64,000 bases of DNA from Liolophura sinensis (taxonomy: Eukaryota; Mollusca; Polyplacophora; Chitonida; Chitonidae): assembly GCF_032854445.1 (NCBI RefSeq), contig NC_088305.1, positions 1,059,001-1,123,000 on the forward strand. The letters run 5' to 3'. The stretch's first letter is position 1. Each line of letters starts with the position of its first letter. Shown here piece by piece: positions 24,898 through 36,747 of the stretch. The position numbers and the translations under genes were made by a program. The notes below the pieces were generated by a model. It worked only from the letters and a program-made list of their open reading frames with translations, did not search any database and was not told the DNA's origin.

Positions 24898-25150
24898 TAT
24901 GATTTTTGTTTAACGCCAGAATCAAGGATTTTTCACGCTGAGAGGTTAGAGCAAGGAAACTCGACTGATTGTCCCGGTGTCAGTATAATTTGACTGGGTG
25001 GGGTGTCATGTCTGGTGTCTTCGTCATGATGCTTCAGTGGCGCCCTGTCCCAAGAGGACACATGGTATGTACACACACTTAAGGATTCCTCGTTTTCATA
25101 TGACTGAATAATTGTTAACTACACGAACGACATTGAACTCCAAGTATACA
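24898..25150 (+). mobile_element. SINE family 2, diverged
   Basis: It contains GAGAGGTTAGAGCAAGGAAA, CCCGGTGTCAGTATAATTTG and GACTGGGTGGGGTGTCATGT. A degraded tail (TCATATGACTGAATAATTGT, then GACATTGAACTCCAAGTATA) corresponds to the family 2 end. Confidence 0.75.
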
Positions 25151-25848
25151 TACATATACCGATTGAAGTAATATAACCTTACGAATTTGCTCTAAATAAA
25201 AATGCAAAAATGCAAGATGTTATTTAACTTTACGCAGTAGGTTTGTCAGTGACTTGCTAAAGGTTAGTGCTTTAACTCTGGCACTCCGCTATCCTCAAAG
25301 CAATCAACATCGTACACATGTAGCTAAACGAATGGCTGAAGATGGTGTTTAATATCCAAAAGCATATGCAATCTGTTCAAGAAATCAGAATTTTTACCAG
25401 TAGATATGCAAGTTTAAGAATTCCTGCAATAGTGTAACGTGTTGACATAATCCTCTAGATAGCTTAAGACTCATGTTTTTATATGGCGTGTATAGACAAG
25501 GGCGGTGATGTACCCCTAGCATTCAGGTTTCCTTCATCCGTAAACTGCCAACAATAAAGCGAAACAATTTCCGACCGGCGCATGCGTAGTTACATTTCGA
25601 ATGCCACTTTCACTGCTAATGACACGCAGAAGACGCGTCAGAAAAGTTTCTCGTGCAGATTAACAAATGTATCGGAGTCTGGTGAAGGTGTGTTATTTTG
25701 TAAAATTTGCCAAGCATTTCTCCTCGTGTGACAACAGCGTCTTTGGTCGTACAACATGCATACATATCATCCCGCTGCGCAATACTGCGTGTCGCATCGA
25801 CCATTAATGTGGTCCATGTCAAGTAGATAGAGGACAATACGAGATTAA

Positions 25849-26121
25849 GGGAGAAGGTAACTACATGCACAACTAGGCCCCTGTGCAATGGTCTCCCGTA
25901 ATGGCAGGATGCCCTTCCCTAGTGTCCCATATATAACCAGATACTGCGACATTACGGGAGAAGGTAACTACATGCACAACTAGTCCCCTGCGCAATGGCC
26001 TCCCGTAATGGCAGGATGCCCTTCCCTAGTGTCCCATATTTAACCAGATGCTGCGACATTACGGGAGAAGGTAACTACATGCACAACTAGTCCCCTGCGC
26101 AATGGCCTCCCGTAATGCCAG
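25849..26121. repeat. 107-bp tandem repeat, about 2.6 copies, hairpin-forming
   Basis: Copies start at 25849, 25956 and 26063 and are nearly identical. Across each of the last two unit boundaries is a perfect 11-bp inverted repeat: CATTACGGGAG at 25950-25960 with CTCCCGTAATG at 26000-26010, and again at 26057-26067 with 26107-26117. Confidence 0.92.
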
Positions 26122-26124
26122 GTT

Positions 26125-27320
26125 TCTGGGGGTCGCCATATTATGAAGCTATAATTAAAGATGGACTAAAACAATCCTGCGTAGGATAGGTTCCAGGGTC
26201 ATATGCAGGTCCACGCCCATCCATTTCTTTGATGATTGTTTAATTTTCATACCAATCAAATTATTTCATTTCTATATCTTCTGGCTAATAGTCAGTTGTT
26301 TCCTGTTTTGCTGCTTTGGGTCAGCGCGTTGATTTACACCTAGAACATAGGTCCTGCTCTCGTCCTGCTTTCAGTATGTGTATGTGGTTGATCGTGTTTG
26401 TAGGGGATAGAGGGGTTGCATGATCTATTTCTGGCAGCCAGAAATAGTATGGCTATACCAGCCCATGTAAACAGGACTCCAATATGGCCGACTGGCTATT
26501 GTTCCGTGAAGGTGATGTCACGTGCAACTTCTCTATGATCGACATAGCACAAGATCACATTATTCTGACGCCCGGCCAACCAGCTCTTATTTCCTCTACA
26601 TGTATGTGGTATTTTACTTTCAAGAAGATCTCGCGATAACCCGCACGGGTTTTTGTGAGCAGGAATAACAGATTTCAGAAAGGCCTATCACTTAATTTTG
26701 TACTTTTTGACTTGTTTATTTTGACATTTCTCTATCAACGCATTCCAACACAAACATGTATGGAAGGAAGCCGGATGGCTTTATCACCCAACAGGAGAAA
26801 ATACCTAACCAGCACGCTCGTGTCAAACCGAGAAAGCTAGACTAAAGTGACAGGCTTTTACGCAATCTGTTTAATCACACGCACAAAAGTCCTGCGGCCA
26901 TCGATTGTGAGGGGTCCGTAAAAGTCCAATACCGCTTAGTAATACATAGTATATGTTGAGAGTCAGACAATATCACACCAAAGCTGCCAGTGATGAAGTG
27001 GAAGAAAAACTAGTCTGACTCAACATCATCCGAATGATCAATAAAACTTTTGTGAACGATTCTTTTCTGTCCCAGCTACACTGTTATCAATATGTAGAGT
27101 ATGATGCATGTAAACAATAACATTTTAAAGTTTCATCGCGTAATCGTGCTGTAGTCAGCTGGTCTGTCGACCGATCACCGCAGCGAATGTTCTAGTCGTA
27201 GAAGAAACCTTCAGTGTTTGCGGCCGTGGCAAACCAGATTCCAGACTCGCTGATTAAGTTATTTCGATGATTTCCACAGTCCTTCTTCCTTTTAGTTGTC
27301 TCCTTTCTTAAAACCAAGGG
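26125..27320. other. Region downstream of the CRYL1 duplication
   Basis: No gene is recognised. It includes a perfect odd palindrome at 26425-26447 (arms CTATTTCTGGC/GCCAGAAATAG around one A). Confidence 0.5.
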
Positions 27321-27322
27321 TT

Positions 27323-27955
27323 TGAGTACATGAACTCGGTAATGAGTCCGTTCTGTCGAAGCGAGAGCCGTGCGGCGTAAAGCCTTTTAATTATCACAAA
27401 CCAAAATTTAGTTCATGCCTTAAATCAGTCATTGCTTCGAGTCTTTGCTGTCGAGTGTTAGTCTGGCCAATGCATGCTGCCAGTCTCTTATTAAACCGGT
27501 TAACGCTAACCCAAATCTTAAATTTCTCGTTGTGCCGCCACTTCCCCTTTGAGTGCTGTCAGTGCAGCGAGTCGTTGCCGACCAGGTCTGATTTGAATTT
27601 GACCAGTGCTGTCGGTCGCCTGTAAATTACCTTGTTATTTTTATATTACTTCGAGTCTTTGGTGTCCATGTCTGATTTTAGTTTGGCCAGTGCCGCTAGT
27701 CGCCTGTCTCTCCACTGACGTCGGCTGGGTATATTCTCTACAGGCGTCACCTTGTTCAATTCATTATGTGTACGATCCAGAGAGCTACCGGACATTGGAA
27801 TGGGCTCTCCAAAACTCTTCTGAATTCTCAGAATCATTTCCCCATACCTCTCAGCGTACACATGGAACCCTGTCAAATACATTAAAACTTAAGATTTAAG
27901 CAAAAATCGCCCACCCTCTATCGCCTGATACACGTACGCGTACGTCCGTCCTTCC
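27323..27955. repeat. Segmental duplication around CRYL1 last exon, distal copy
   Basis: It matches 28564-29258 from TGAACTCGGTAATGAGT, through the exon, to ATACACGTACGCGTACGTCC. The two copies differ by substitutions and an insertion in the proximal copy near 28820-28860. Confidence 0.9.
27646..27869 (-). pseudogene. CRYL1: Duplicate terminal exon of CRYL1 (alternative last exon or relic)
   Basis: This is a second copy of the last CRYL1 coding exon, about 1.3 kb downstream of the first. It keeps the TTTGACAG acceptor, the same phase (GAC G joined to GG TTC), the full reading frame and the stop. It differs from the 28943-29166 copy at about three residues (Ile/Phe, Thr/Ile and Pro/Ser). It could be spliced in place of the proximal exon to give an almost identical protein, or be an unused recent duplicate. 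The sequence alone cannot decide. Confidence 0.8.
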
Positions 27956-28079
27956 CTCCCTCCCACCGCCCGTCCCTACGTTCCTCCATCCCTCTGTCCG
28001 TTTGCAAAAGGTATGCAGGGATATGGATGTTTGTGCACAGCCTTTGACCAAGAACCAATCCTTTACATTCCGATGATAA

Positions 28080-28190
28080 TCCAAGATCCAGCAGCCTGCG
28101 GATGGTCGTGTTATAATGCTGGTCGCCCTCGTATAAGTGAAATACATGTATTTTTCAGTACGGCGTAGAACACCAATCAAATAAATAAAT
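28080..28190 (+). mobile_element. SINE family 1 fragment between the duplicated exons
   Basis: It contains CAGCAGCCTGCGGATGGTCG, TATAATGCTGGTCGCCCTCG and GTACGGCGTAGAACACCAAT with an AAATAAATAAAT end. It lies between the two segmental-duplication copies and is not part of the duplicated unit. Confidence 0.82.
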
Positions 28191-28563
28191 AAAATATTGC
28201 TTATGTTGCCAAATAAGTTAATCTCACGCCATGCCTAGATATCAGGGCACTTTCAGTCTGGTCATTTTTATTTTTTTACGAGATATGGGTAATTCATGTA
28301 TTCATTAATATTTCTCTTATTCGATCAACAGCTGTGAGTATTACAAAGCCGATGTGTCCAAACTGGATTGTATCTTTCAAACTTTCTCACACAGGAGACA
28401 CACGGACGGTTAAGTTTTCTATCACTCCAGTCCCGATTTGCGCCCTGACATATACAGAGCACCATATTCATCACGCAAGTGTATGTAGCTCAAATAATTA
28501 GAAGCATTAAAACTGGAAGAACAGCATCACTGTATTTGACTGACCTGTAAAAATGCACTTTCT

Positions 28564-29258
28564 GAGTAAATGAACTCGGTAATGAGTACATTCTGTCGAA
28601 GCGTGAGCCGTGCGGCGTAAAGCCTTTTAATTGTCACGTACCAAAATTTAGTTCATACCTTAAATCAGTCATTGCTTCGAGTCTTTGATGTCGAGTGTTA
28701 GTTTGGCCAATGGATGCTGCCAGTCGCCTATAAAAGCAGTTAACACTAACCCAAATTTTGTCTAATATCTCAATCAATCATTGTTTGTCCGGCCAGTTCC
28801 CCTTTGAGTGCTGTCAGTGCAGCGAGTCGCCATTAGAATGCATTATCAGACTTTAATATTACTTTGAATCTTCGCCGACCTGGTCTGTTTTGAATTTGAC
28901 CAGTGCTGTCAGTCGCCTGTAAATTACCTTGTTATTTTTATATTACTTCGAGTCTTTGGTGTCCATGTCTGATTTGAGTTTGGCAAGTGCCGCTAGTCGC
29001 CTGTCCCTCCACTGACGTCGGCTGGATATATTCTCTACAGGCGTCACCTTGTTCAATTCATTATGTATACGATCCAGAGAACTACCGGACATTGGAATGG
29101 GCTCTCCAAAACTCTTCTGAATTCTCAGAAACATTTCCCCATACCGCTCAGCGTACACATGGAACCCTGTCAAATACATTAAAACTTAAGGTTTAAACAA
29201 AAATCGCTCACCCTTTATCGTTTGATACACGTACGCGTACGTCCGTCCGTCCGTCCTT
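28564..29258. repeat. Segmental duplication around CRYL1 last exon, proximal copy
   Basis: This is the partner of 27323-27955. It holds the exon used in the gene model plus downstream flank in which pieces resembling the exon's 3' end recur. Confidence 0.9.
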
Positions 29259-32200
29259 CCTGAGTTTTATAGGCTGGAGGATAAAACACTTTATCACATG
29301 AAACTAATGATCGAGACTTAAAGTGACAAACCAACAAGCGAACGGCTGGGTACAGGCAAGCAAAAACAACCCCAAGCAAGGTCTTAGGCCAAAGTACCTA
29401 CAGAATAAATTTGAAACCAACACAAAACCAGTAAAGAAAGATACATGTATATCCTGCGGAAACGAAATTCTAAGCTGGCGAGAGTGATAGCGGACGATAG
29501 CTGGCGGACGGATGAACGAACGGGCGGCGAAACGAACGGACGGACGGACGGATGAACGGATGGGCAAAGTTAAAACACTATCCCCGACCCCTTGCAAGAA
29601 AACAACAAGACAAAAAAAGTATGCAAAGGAAAAGGAAATATTCTCTAGCTGTTCATTGATAAACTGATATACCTGGCCTGATGACCATAGAATTGCATGT
29701 ACAGCCAATGCACGTTTCCCAGTGCCAGACTCTGTCCGCCATGACTGTTGTTTGGGACAACTTGCATTAATGGAAAACAGAACTATTCGATTCTTGGTGA
29801 AAACTAGATGGTGAATAGCGACAGCTTGGTGACCGGAGTCATCGCAGTCAATACGCCATTGGTCAATGACGTCGCTGTTTTTTCGAGCGCTGCTGTTTTC
29901 CACCTTTAATTCTATTCACCTTCGCTTACAAGTAAATGAAACATTCTTAAGTACAATGCTCTAATTAAGCCCGGTGATAGCATAAGAAAATGTCAAGAGA
30001 AAATAAAAATACTGGAAAGCACAAAACAAATACATGTAAGTGTGGTGGAGTATGACATGCAGACAGTTGAATCTTACCGTCAGCATTCAGATAGGCTGTT
30101 TCTAGAGGCCCCAGAAAGGCGTAGCGCATGCCCAGCCCATCTGACATAACTTTGTCCATATCCTCCACACTGATGACACCATCCTGAAAAAACACAGAGC
30201 TGATTTTGGAGTCAATTTTGAACTACCCATGTAGATTTCCACATCAAACTGTTGTTTTGCTCATTTGTTTAAATTTTTGGCGTCTTTATAAAGTAATCAT
30301 TGTCAACCATTGTCAATCTCTATGCTATCATTTCCTAACACCACATTATAGCACATTTCTTTTGAAGTGAAGAAAAACTTCATTTCTTTTGGGGTGTACA
30401 GATTGCTTGTCATATCAGACACTTGTTTTACCTCGTCAACTGTGGGAGCACCGTGGGGCTGTCCTTAGTAAATTAAGTACACGGTAGCAATGCTTTTGAC
30501 CCTAGGGCCTGCTATATTCTCCATCACTGGAAGAATCATGAAAATTCCGTACAGATCAAAAATATTACCACACAAACTACTTTTCCGCATTTCAAATAAG
30601 CACTCCATGATGAAACAAGAAGAACATCATGCCCAATTACAAACACACTCAGAATTTCATTTGATCTGCAACGATCAGCTCCATGGACGGCGTTGCTGTT
30701 GTTATCGAACTTAACAATTTTTCCTGTTATATGACGACGAGAAGAATTTAAGTTTTTGTACATATTATGTGTCCTCTTGTAGCAGAGCGAGTCCATACAG
30801 CCAGAGGGCTGCCGCCGCTGAAATATCATGCCGGAGACACCAGACATGACACCTCACCCAGTTACATTATACTGATACCGGGCCAACCAGTCCTGATTCC
30901 TTGTTCTAACCTCTCAGTGCTGAATGCCAGGCGAGGCAGCAATAGGTATCATATTCAAAGTCTTTGGTATGACCACACACGGGTTTGGACAGGTTCTAAG
31001 GAAAATTCTACAACTAATTCAAACTACAAAGCCCGCGTTGTCTAACGTGTATTAACCATTATAAGTTGTGAGTACCACTGTACCGACAGATAATTGATAA
31101 ATCCAGAAAGATAACTTACGTTAATAAGCCGCCAGCATTCTCCCATGATGGCGTACTGAATCCTATTCAAAGCGAAGCCGTCAATTTCCTTCTTGATAAT
31201 CACTGGCGATTGCCCAATCTCACGCATGAGGGCCACTGTCTGCTCCAGTACTTCCGGGTCAGTCCAGGGGGACGGGACAACTTCCACCAATGGACAATAA
31301 TATGGTGGATTGGTCTGATGAGGAAAGGATACACTTTTTATAAATGAAAACTTTTGCGTACCTCTGCACGGGATCGAAATTGTTATAATGGTGTTTCCAT
31401 TTCAATATCTATGGTACTGGTGGCGCGGATTAAAAACCACTGGTTGTGGTGTCTTTGAGACGCTCGTGTGGCCGTTTGCATGGTTGTGGGGCCTTTGAGG
31501 CGCTCGTGTGGCCGTTTGCATGGTTGTGTGGCCTTTGAGGCGCTCGTGTGACCGTTTGCATGGTAGTGTGGTCTTTGAGGCGCTCGTTAAGCCGTTTGCA
31601 TGGTTGTGGGCCTTTGAGACGCTCGTGAAGCCGTTTGAATGGTTGTGGGGCCTTTGAGACGCTCGTGAAGCCGTTTGAATGGTTGTGGGGCCTTTGAGGC
31701 GCTTGTGTGGCCGTTTCCAGTCTAAGGTCCGTTTAAGGCCACTTTTCTGCCACCAATATGATGTACATATCTGAACATCAGTGTACGAAAGTTCGTCCGT
31801 AACTTATCATAGGTCCGTGGTTTACCCCGGTACTCCGGTTTCCTCCACTCATAAAACTGATCTGATCTTGGGATTCCACTGGTCCCTGTCCGGTGTCCTC
31901 CCACCATAATGTTTTCCGTGAAATAGTCTTGAGTGCGGCGTAAAATACCGATCAAAAAAATAAAATAAAGCCGATTGCCATTGTATACGTAAAATATTCT
32001 TGCATACGGTGGACACATGGCAGATAGCATGGGGCTGGTTGTTTATGAAAAAATCCGGATTAAGCGAATATCAGCAAATGGCACTAGTCTACTATGATGG
32101 CACAATCTAGAACACGTTATCTAACAATATTTCTCCCATGTTCTGTAATTAGGACTGGATATTGTAAGATATACCGTCATTTTTTTAACAAGTATTTTTA

Positions 32201-35200
32201 GTCTACACCTGTAAGGAAACAACTGTAACATACAGTTACCAGGTGTTTGTTCATAAGGCGCCAAAAATCCCACGACTGTTACAATCAGTACACACTACCG
32301 GCTATGACCACATTGCAGCAGTCGGCACTAGGGAGGACATAACCCCAGGTAGCTATTTCAGCTTCTCCCGTACGTGGCATCAAACGGTGTATGGTTTACC
32401 ATTGGTTCCCCCTGTGGATGTGATACTCCTGTCAGCCTAGTGTGAAGACAGGAATTGAAATAGCCACCTGGGGCTACGGAGGCAATGACAACCGATGCAG
32501 CTAGGACGAAAACAGTGGAAATGTCTACAACAAAGCAGCTGAAGGAGCATGATTACGACCACATACAGAGGCGTTGCCACTCAGTTCATCCGTCCAGTGC
32601 AATCCCCCGCCAGGCAACAGACACATACACCATCCTTATACATAGGGCTCTGGTCAGTCCCTCAACTGAACAATGCCACTTTATGCAGTTGCATAAAAAT
32701 GGCGAACATTTTCCCGCCTAATGCAATTCGGGTCCAAGCTGAGAAGTCTCTTTTTCATTCCAGTCTTTGTTTTGACGTTTTGTGGGCAAACTGGAGATAT
32801 AGTGCGAATAATTCGTCAGCTCAGGTTGGAACACAGTAGTTATATTCCACAGAAAAATGGTACACTAAACAAAATATTCTTTTTAGTATATAATACAATC
32901 TTTCTATTGAATTAAAACAATATGTGTGCTATATTTAGCAGAATACTCTGTAGCAGGATACTTTTTGAAGCATCAAAGGGTAAAAAGACTGTGTAAAAGT
33001 TCAAAACTTACAGGATGGCAAACAATAGCATGCGCTCTCTTCTTTATGCCACGTGTAAACAGGGATGGCACCATACTACTGGTTGAACTGGACAATATTG
33101 TGTTATCCCCCGCCAAGTCGTCAAGTTTCGCAAAAATTTCTTTCTTGATATCCAACACTTCGGGAACACATTCCTGCAAAACAGATGTGTTTACTGACAA
33201 AATTGGAAATTTTGTAATGCATGTGCCTACTTCACTTGATCAGCATCAAACGCCTTACTCAAGGATTACCATTGTCTTTATCCAAAGTATGTTAAACATG
33301 TTCCCAATTAACACCTAAAGAAATTTTATTGATGAATGCTGTTGACAGAAGCGCGCAAGGACATTAGTGATGAGGCCAAGACTAAAAGGCCTTGCTTCAT
33401 ACGGGACCATGGACTGACTCGTCGATGTAGCTGTAGGCGACAGCAATCTCACAAGATCCAGACCGCAATCTCACAAGATCCAGACAGCAATCTCACAAGA
33501 TCCAGACAGCAATCTCACAAGATCCAGACTGCAATCTCACAAGATCCAGACCGCAATCTCACAAGATCCAGACAGCAATCTCACAAGATCCAGACAGCAA
33601 TCTCACAAGATCCAGACCGCAATCTCACAAGATCCAGACCGCAATCTCACAAGATCCAGACAGCAATCTCACAAGATCCAGACCGCAATCTCACAAGATC
33701 CAGACAGCAATCTCACAAGATCCAGACAGCAATCTCACAAGATCCAGACCTGTATCCTACACATTTGTTTCTGAATTTTTAGTTGACGAACTAGTTGACA
33801 GGCTGAATTAATCGGTTGAACCAAATTTTTCCAGTGAGAGTCAATTTTCAGGATTTGGAGGGGGGGGTGGGGATCAAGAAATCTCGTTTTGGAGATGTTG
33901 CCCATGACCGTCGGGTTTTACCTGTACAAACTTGGCTCCCTGAACACAGTCCTCCATATCCTTGGCAGCCGAAACTCTTTGGCACTGTTCCTCAGCCGTC
34001 AGACTACCTCGGAGAAGACCGCTCGCGGACAGCTCCTGTAGCTGCTGCTGTATGTCGGCCAGCGCCGAGGACACCTGGCGCGGGTCGCTGTCATACACGG
34101 ACACCTGGTAACCCACACTGGCGAACAGCATGCACCAACTTCGTCCAATAAGGCCACTGGAATTACCGGGAGTTCAGCGGGTTATTCATGAAGTTATCTG
34201 TATTAAACTTAGGTGCTCTTACATGAAGGTAGCGGGACATTATTTGCCTTCCGCCAATTCTCTACAAATTCACTTCGCAATTAAAAATCTGTGAAAGTTA
34301 ATCAGAAAACAACAGACAATGGTTTCTCCTTCCTTAAAAGTAAGAACACACTAGCCATAAGTATTATATTAGACGAAAGACCATAAAAAACTTAGCAACA
34401 TAGTTGGATTTATTACTTTAGAATTTTTCCAACCCAGCCTAATGATTTTAAAACCACATTTTTTGAGTTGAACTAGTTAGTCCCAGGGTCCATTCGGCGA
34501 ATGCATTCACACATCTATATAGAATTACTGAAATGGTTTATTACTACAAACTATTGAATACCGTTTAATCGGCAACCTTGAGTATAAACCGATGTTTATC
34601 TTCATTCTGAGAATAAACCAATGTTTGTCTTCTCAGTATAACATTTTCTTAAAGGCAAAGAAAACATTAACGTGAAGTATATCTCAAATGAAAGATCGTT
34701 AAACAGTGCACACAAAAATAATTTGATTTATGTTTTTAGAACTTTTTCAACGTAGTAGAATGCATATGAAACTTTGGACTATACGACGGCCTTTTCTGAT
34801 CATATTTGGACCAGTGATATCACATCAGCTTTTTTGCCACTTAACACACAATGGCCGCTAGATGTCACCATTCAAAATGTATATGCATACAGATCGATGG
34901 ATGCACTCATTGACCGGACGTTTGGGTATAATCAGTGTAAGGTAGATAATATAGCATAATGGAGCTTATGACTGATTCGCAGAATGATTGACCTATTGAC
35001 TGATTTAACGCTCATCTTCATCATTTCGCTCATATCACGGTGGTTTGTTTTAAGGGTCCGTCTGAGAGATAGCATGTGGACAGCCCCCGAGTATATATTT
35101 TTTTCAACTAAGGGAATTTCAAATATTTAAAGCCCCACCCTGTAAAATGTGACGGTGCTTAGATAACATTAATTTCCGGAATACCAAATGCTTGCTACTT

Positions 35201-36747
35201 TTTTTTTCTTTTCTGATCATCTGCTTTTTTGTTTGTTTGTTTCATGGAAGGAAGTGAATGTGTAGGTAGGGTCCTATCGTTTTCCGAAAAATATCCATGC
35301 TAAGCATTTACCCTGTACCTCTTTACACCAGGCGTACAGAGGGTATCGTGGCCTGTAAGAGGAGCTGTCAGGGCTGTGTGTTAGAGCGGCCATGGTGTGA
35401 CAGAATGTCCTTTATCCTGCCTGACCCACAAAACTCTCCTGATTACGACTGTCAGGTCTTAGCCTAAAAATGACTTAACAGATTTAGGTATGCTCGAATT
35501 GCATATGGTGACTGTTAACGAGCAGATGTACATGTGTAGGCCCCCCTATCTATGTTATGTGTGTATATAAATCTATGTTGTCAGAGATCTACACGACTCA
35601 CAACATGCGCACACATAAATACAAATACAATTAAATATATCTGTGTATTTTGTATGTTAAATAAAGATGTAGTGGTTTGTAACCAAATAACCATTACTGC
35701 TCTATAGACATGATACCACATAATGTGAACGCTACTTACCAGAGATACATATATAGACATGCAACTTTATTAACAGAGATAAATGTAAGTTTACACCGTG
35801 TGCATGTGATATACATATAGGGTAATCATCCCAGTTTGGTTTATACATGATACGTAGCCCGTACCCCCCCCCCCCCCCCCCCCCCGCCGCACACATACAC
35901 ACACACACATAACCCGCACCTCTTCCCACCACCCACTAAGCAAGTAGGCCTACAACTAGTCAAGTGCAGTATTTATTTATTTATATGATTGGTGTTTTAC
36001 GCAGTACTCAAGAATATATGACGGCGGGCGGTATTACGGTGAGTGAAAACCGGGCGGAGCCCTGTGGAAACCCACGATAATCCGCAGGTTGCTGAGGCCC
36101 TTCCCACGCAGGGTTAAGTCAGCCCGAACTTATTACACCAGCCACTGCTTTCTCTGCGCTGAGAAAGGCATACTCTTTAAAGCGCATGCGTCGATCTATA
36201 CCTTTCGCTTCCATCACTGCCACCATCAAAGCCTGACCTTTGGAGCCTGTGAGATGCACGTAGGCTTGTTTAGGATTAGCCTCATCACGTGTGTCCGCGG
36301 AACTATTGTATAGCATTCATAAATAAAATTGTTTTAGCTTGTGGTAAGAATCATGTTGTACATGCTTTAGATTGACACAATGCACGGGTATAAAGTACTG
36401 TTAGAGACGAAGGTTGTCACGGATTGTTTATGTTGTCTGTCATCACTCCCTGCCTCATCGCAGTGACCTGAGTGATGCACAGCGAAAGGTATCGAGAGCG
36501 ACGCATTTGTTCAAACTGATTTTTTTTTTTGACTGAGCTACCAAGGATACGCTTTGCTCGATGAAGTTTTAAACAGGTCAAATCAGCAACGATTTGCCCC
36601 CAAGCTCGTCATTGCTAAGCATGTCAGCACCCCTGGTTTACCCCAGTCTCTCCAGTCCCAATATCTATTCTTATCCATTGTAAAATCTTCATATACGCAC
36701 CTGCCGACTATTCCTATCTTCTTGTCCTTTGCCGGGTTCGCCGCCAT
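28943..36747 (-). CDS. CRYL1: Lambda-crystallin homologue / L-gulonate 3-dehydrogenase, complete, six exons
   Basis: This is a 3-hydroxyacyl-CoA dehydrogenase-family enzyme, expected to be cytosolic. By family it oxidises L-gulonate to 3-dehydro-L-gulonate with NAD in the uronate cycle. Exons join in phase on the minus strand: 36747-36701, 34156-33922, 33173-33012, 31314-31120, 30183-30078, 29166-28943 (stop included), giving 322 aa against about 319 for the human protein. The NAD-binding GSGLIG (residues 15-20) is split by intron 1. SSSTSS (122-127), the catalytic His147 in CHP, NPPYY (150-154) and GFALNR (194-199) are present, and the C-terminal RRQWRD and AKLK match the family. All exons are bounded by GT/AG. 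Start Met is chosen because it lies 11 residues before the Rossmann motif; an upstream in-frame Met (36804) would add 19 residues. Confidence 0.94.
29460..29570. repeat. Degenerate GGACGGAC-rich simple sequence in CRYL1 intron 5
   Basis: GGACGGACGGACGGATGAAC and related runs produce the Arg/Ser/Pro-rich part of a spurious 199-codon minus-strand frame at 29304-29903. Confidence 0.7.
30720..31000 (-). mobile_element. SINE family 2 in CRYL1 intron 4
   Basis: On the minus strand it shows GGACTGGTTGGCCCGGTATC, AGTATAATGTAACTGGGTGA and GGTGTCATGTCTGGTGTCTC, as in the family 2 body. It lies between the exons at 30183 and 31120. Confidence 0.78.
31435..31715. repeat. 40-bp minisatellite, about 7 copies, CRYL1 intron 3
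   Basis: The unit is GGTTGTGGGGCCTTTGAGGC then GCTCGTGTGGCCGTTTGCAT. It lies 120 bp beyond the acceptor of the exon at 31120-31314. Confidence 0.93.
31790..31975 (+). mobile_element. SINE family 1 fragment, CRYL1 intron 3
   Basis: It has CGGTGTCCTCCCACCATAAT, GTGAAATAGTCTTGAGTGCG and GCGTAAAATACCGATCAAAA with an A-rich end. The body is rearranged relative to the full-length copies. Confidence 0.75.
32343..32473. repeat. 18-bp inverted repeat with 95-base loop
   Basis: CCCCAGGTAGCTATTTCA (32343-32360) pairs with TGAAATAGCCACCTGGGG (32456-32473) with one mismatch, inside CRYL1 intron 3. Confidence 0.8.
33431..33752. repeat. 21-bp minisatellite, about 15 copies, CRYL1 intron 2
   Basis: The unit is GCAATCTCACAAGATCCAGA plus C, with a CC or AG variant before GCAATC. 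It is very homogeneous, which suggests recent expansion. It sits between exons 33012-33173 and 33922-34156. The 21-bp length makes a 148-codon artefact frame. Confidence 0.95.
34160..35960. other. CRYL1 intron 1, downstream part
   Basis: No exon or element is recognised. There is a homopolymeric C run near 35866-35885 next to a CA-rich stretch. Confidence 0.5.
35962..36135 (-). mobile_element. SINE family 1, minus strand, CRYL1 intron 1
   Basis: TTTATTTATTTATATGATTG is followed by GTGTTTTACGCAGTACTCAA and the reverse-complement body to CCCGAACTTATT. The head is lost. Confidence 0.83.

Noticed and set aside
29304-29903. 199-codon minus-strand frame inside CRYL1 intron 5
   Set aside because: It has no family motif, part of it is encoded by GGACGGAC-type simple sequence, and including it would break the exact exon junction between 30078 and 29166.
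33336-33782. 148-codon Gln/Ser-rich frame
   Set aside because: It comes from the 21-bp minisatellite in CRYL1 intron 2 and is on the opposite strand to the gene.
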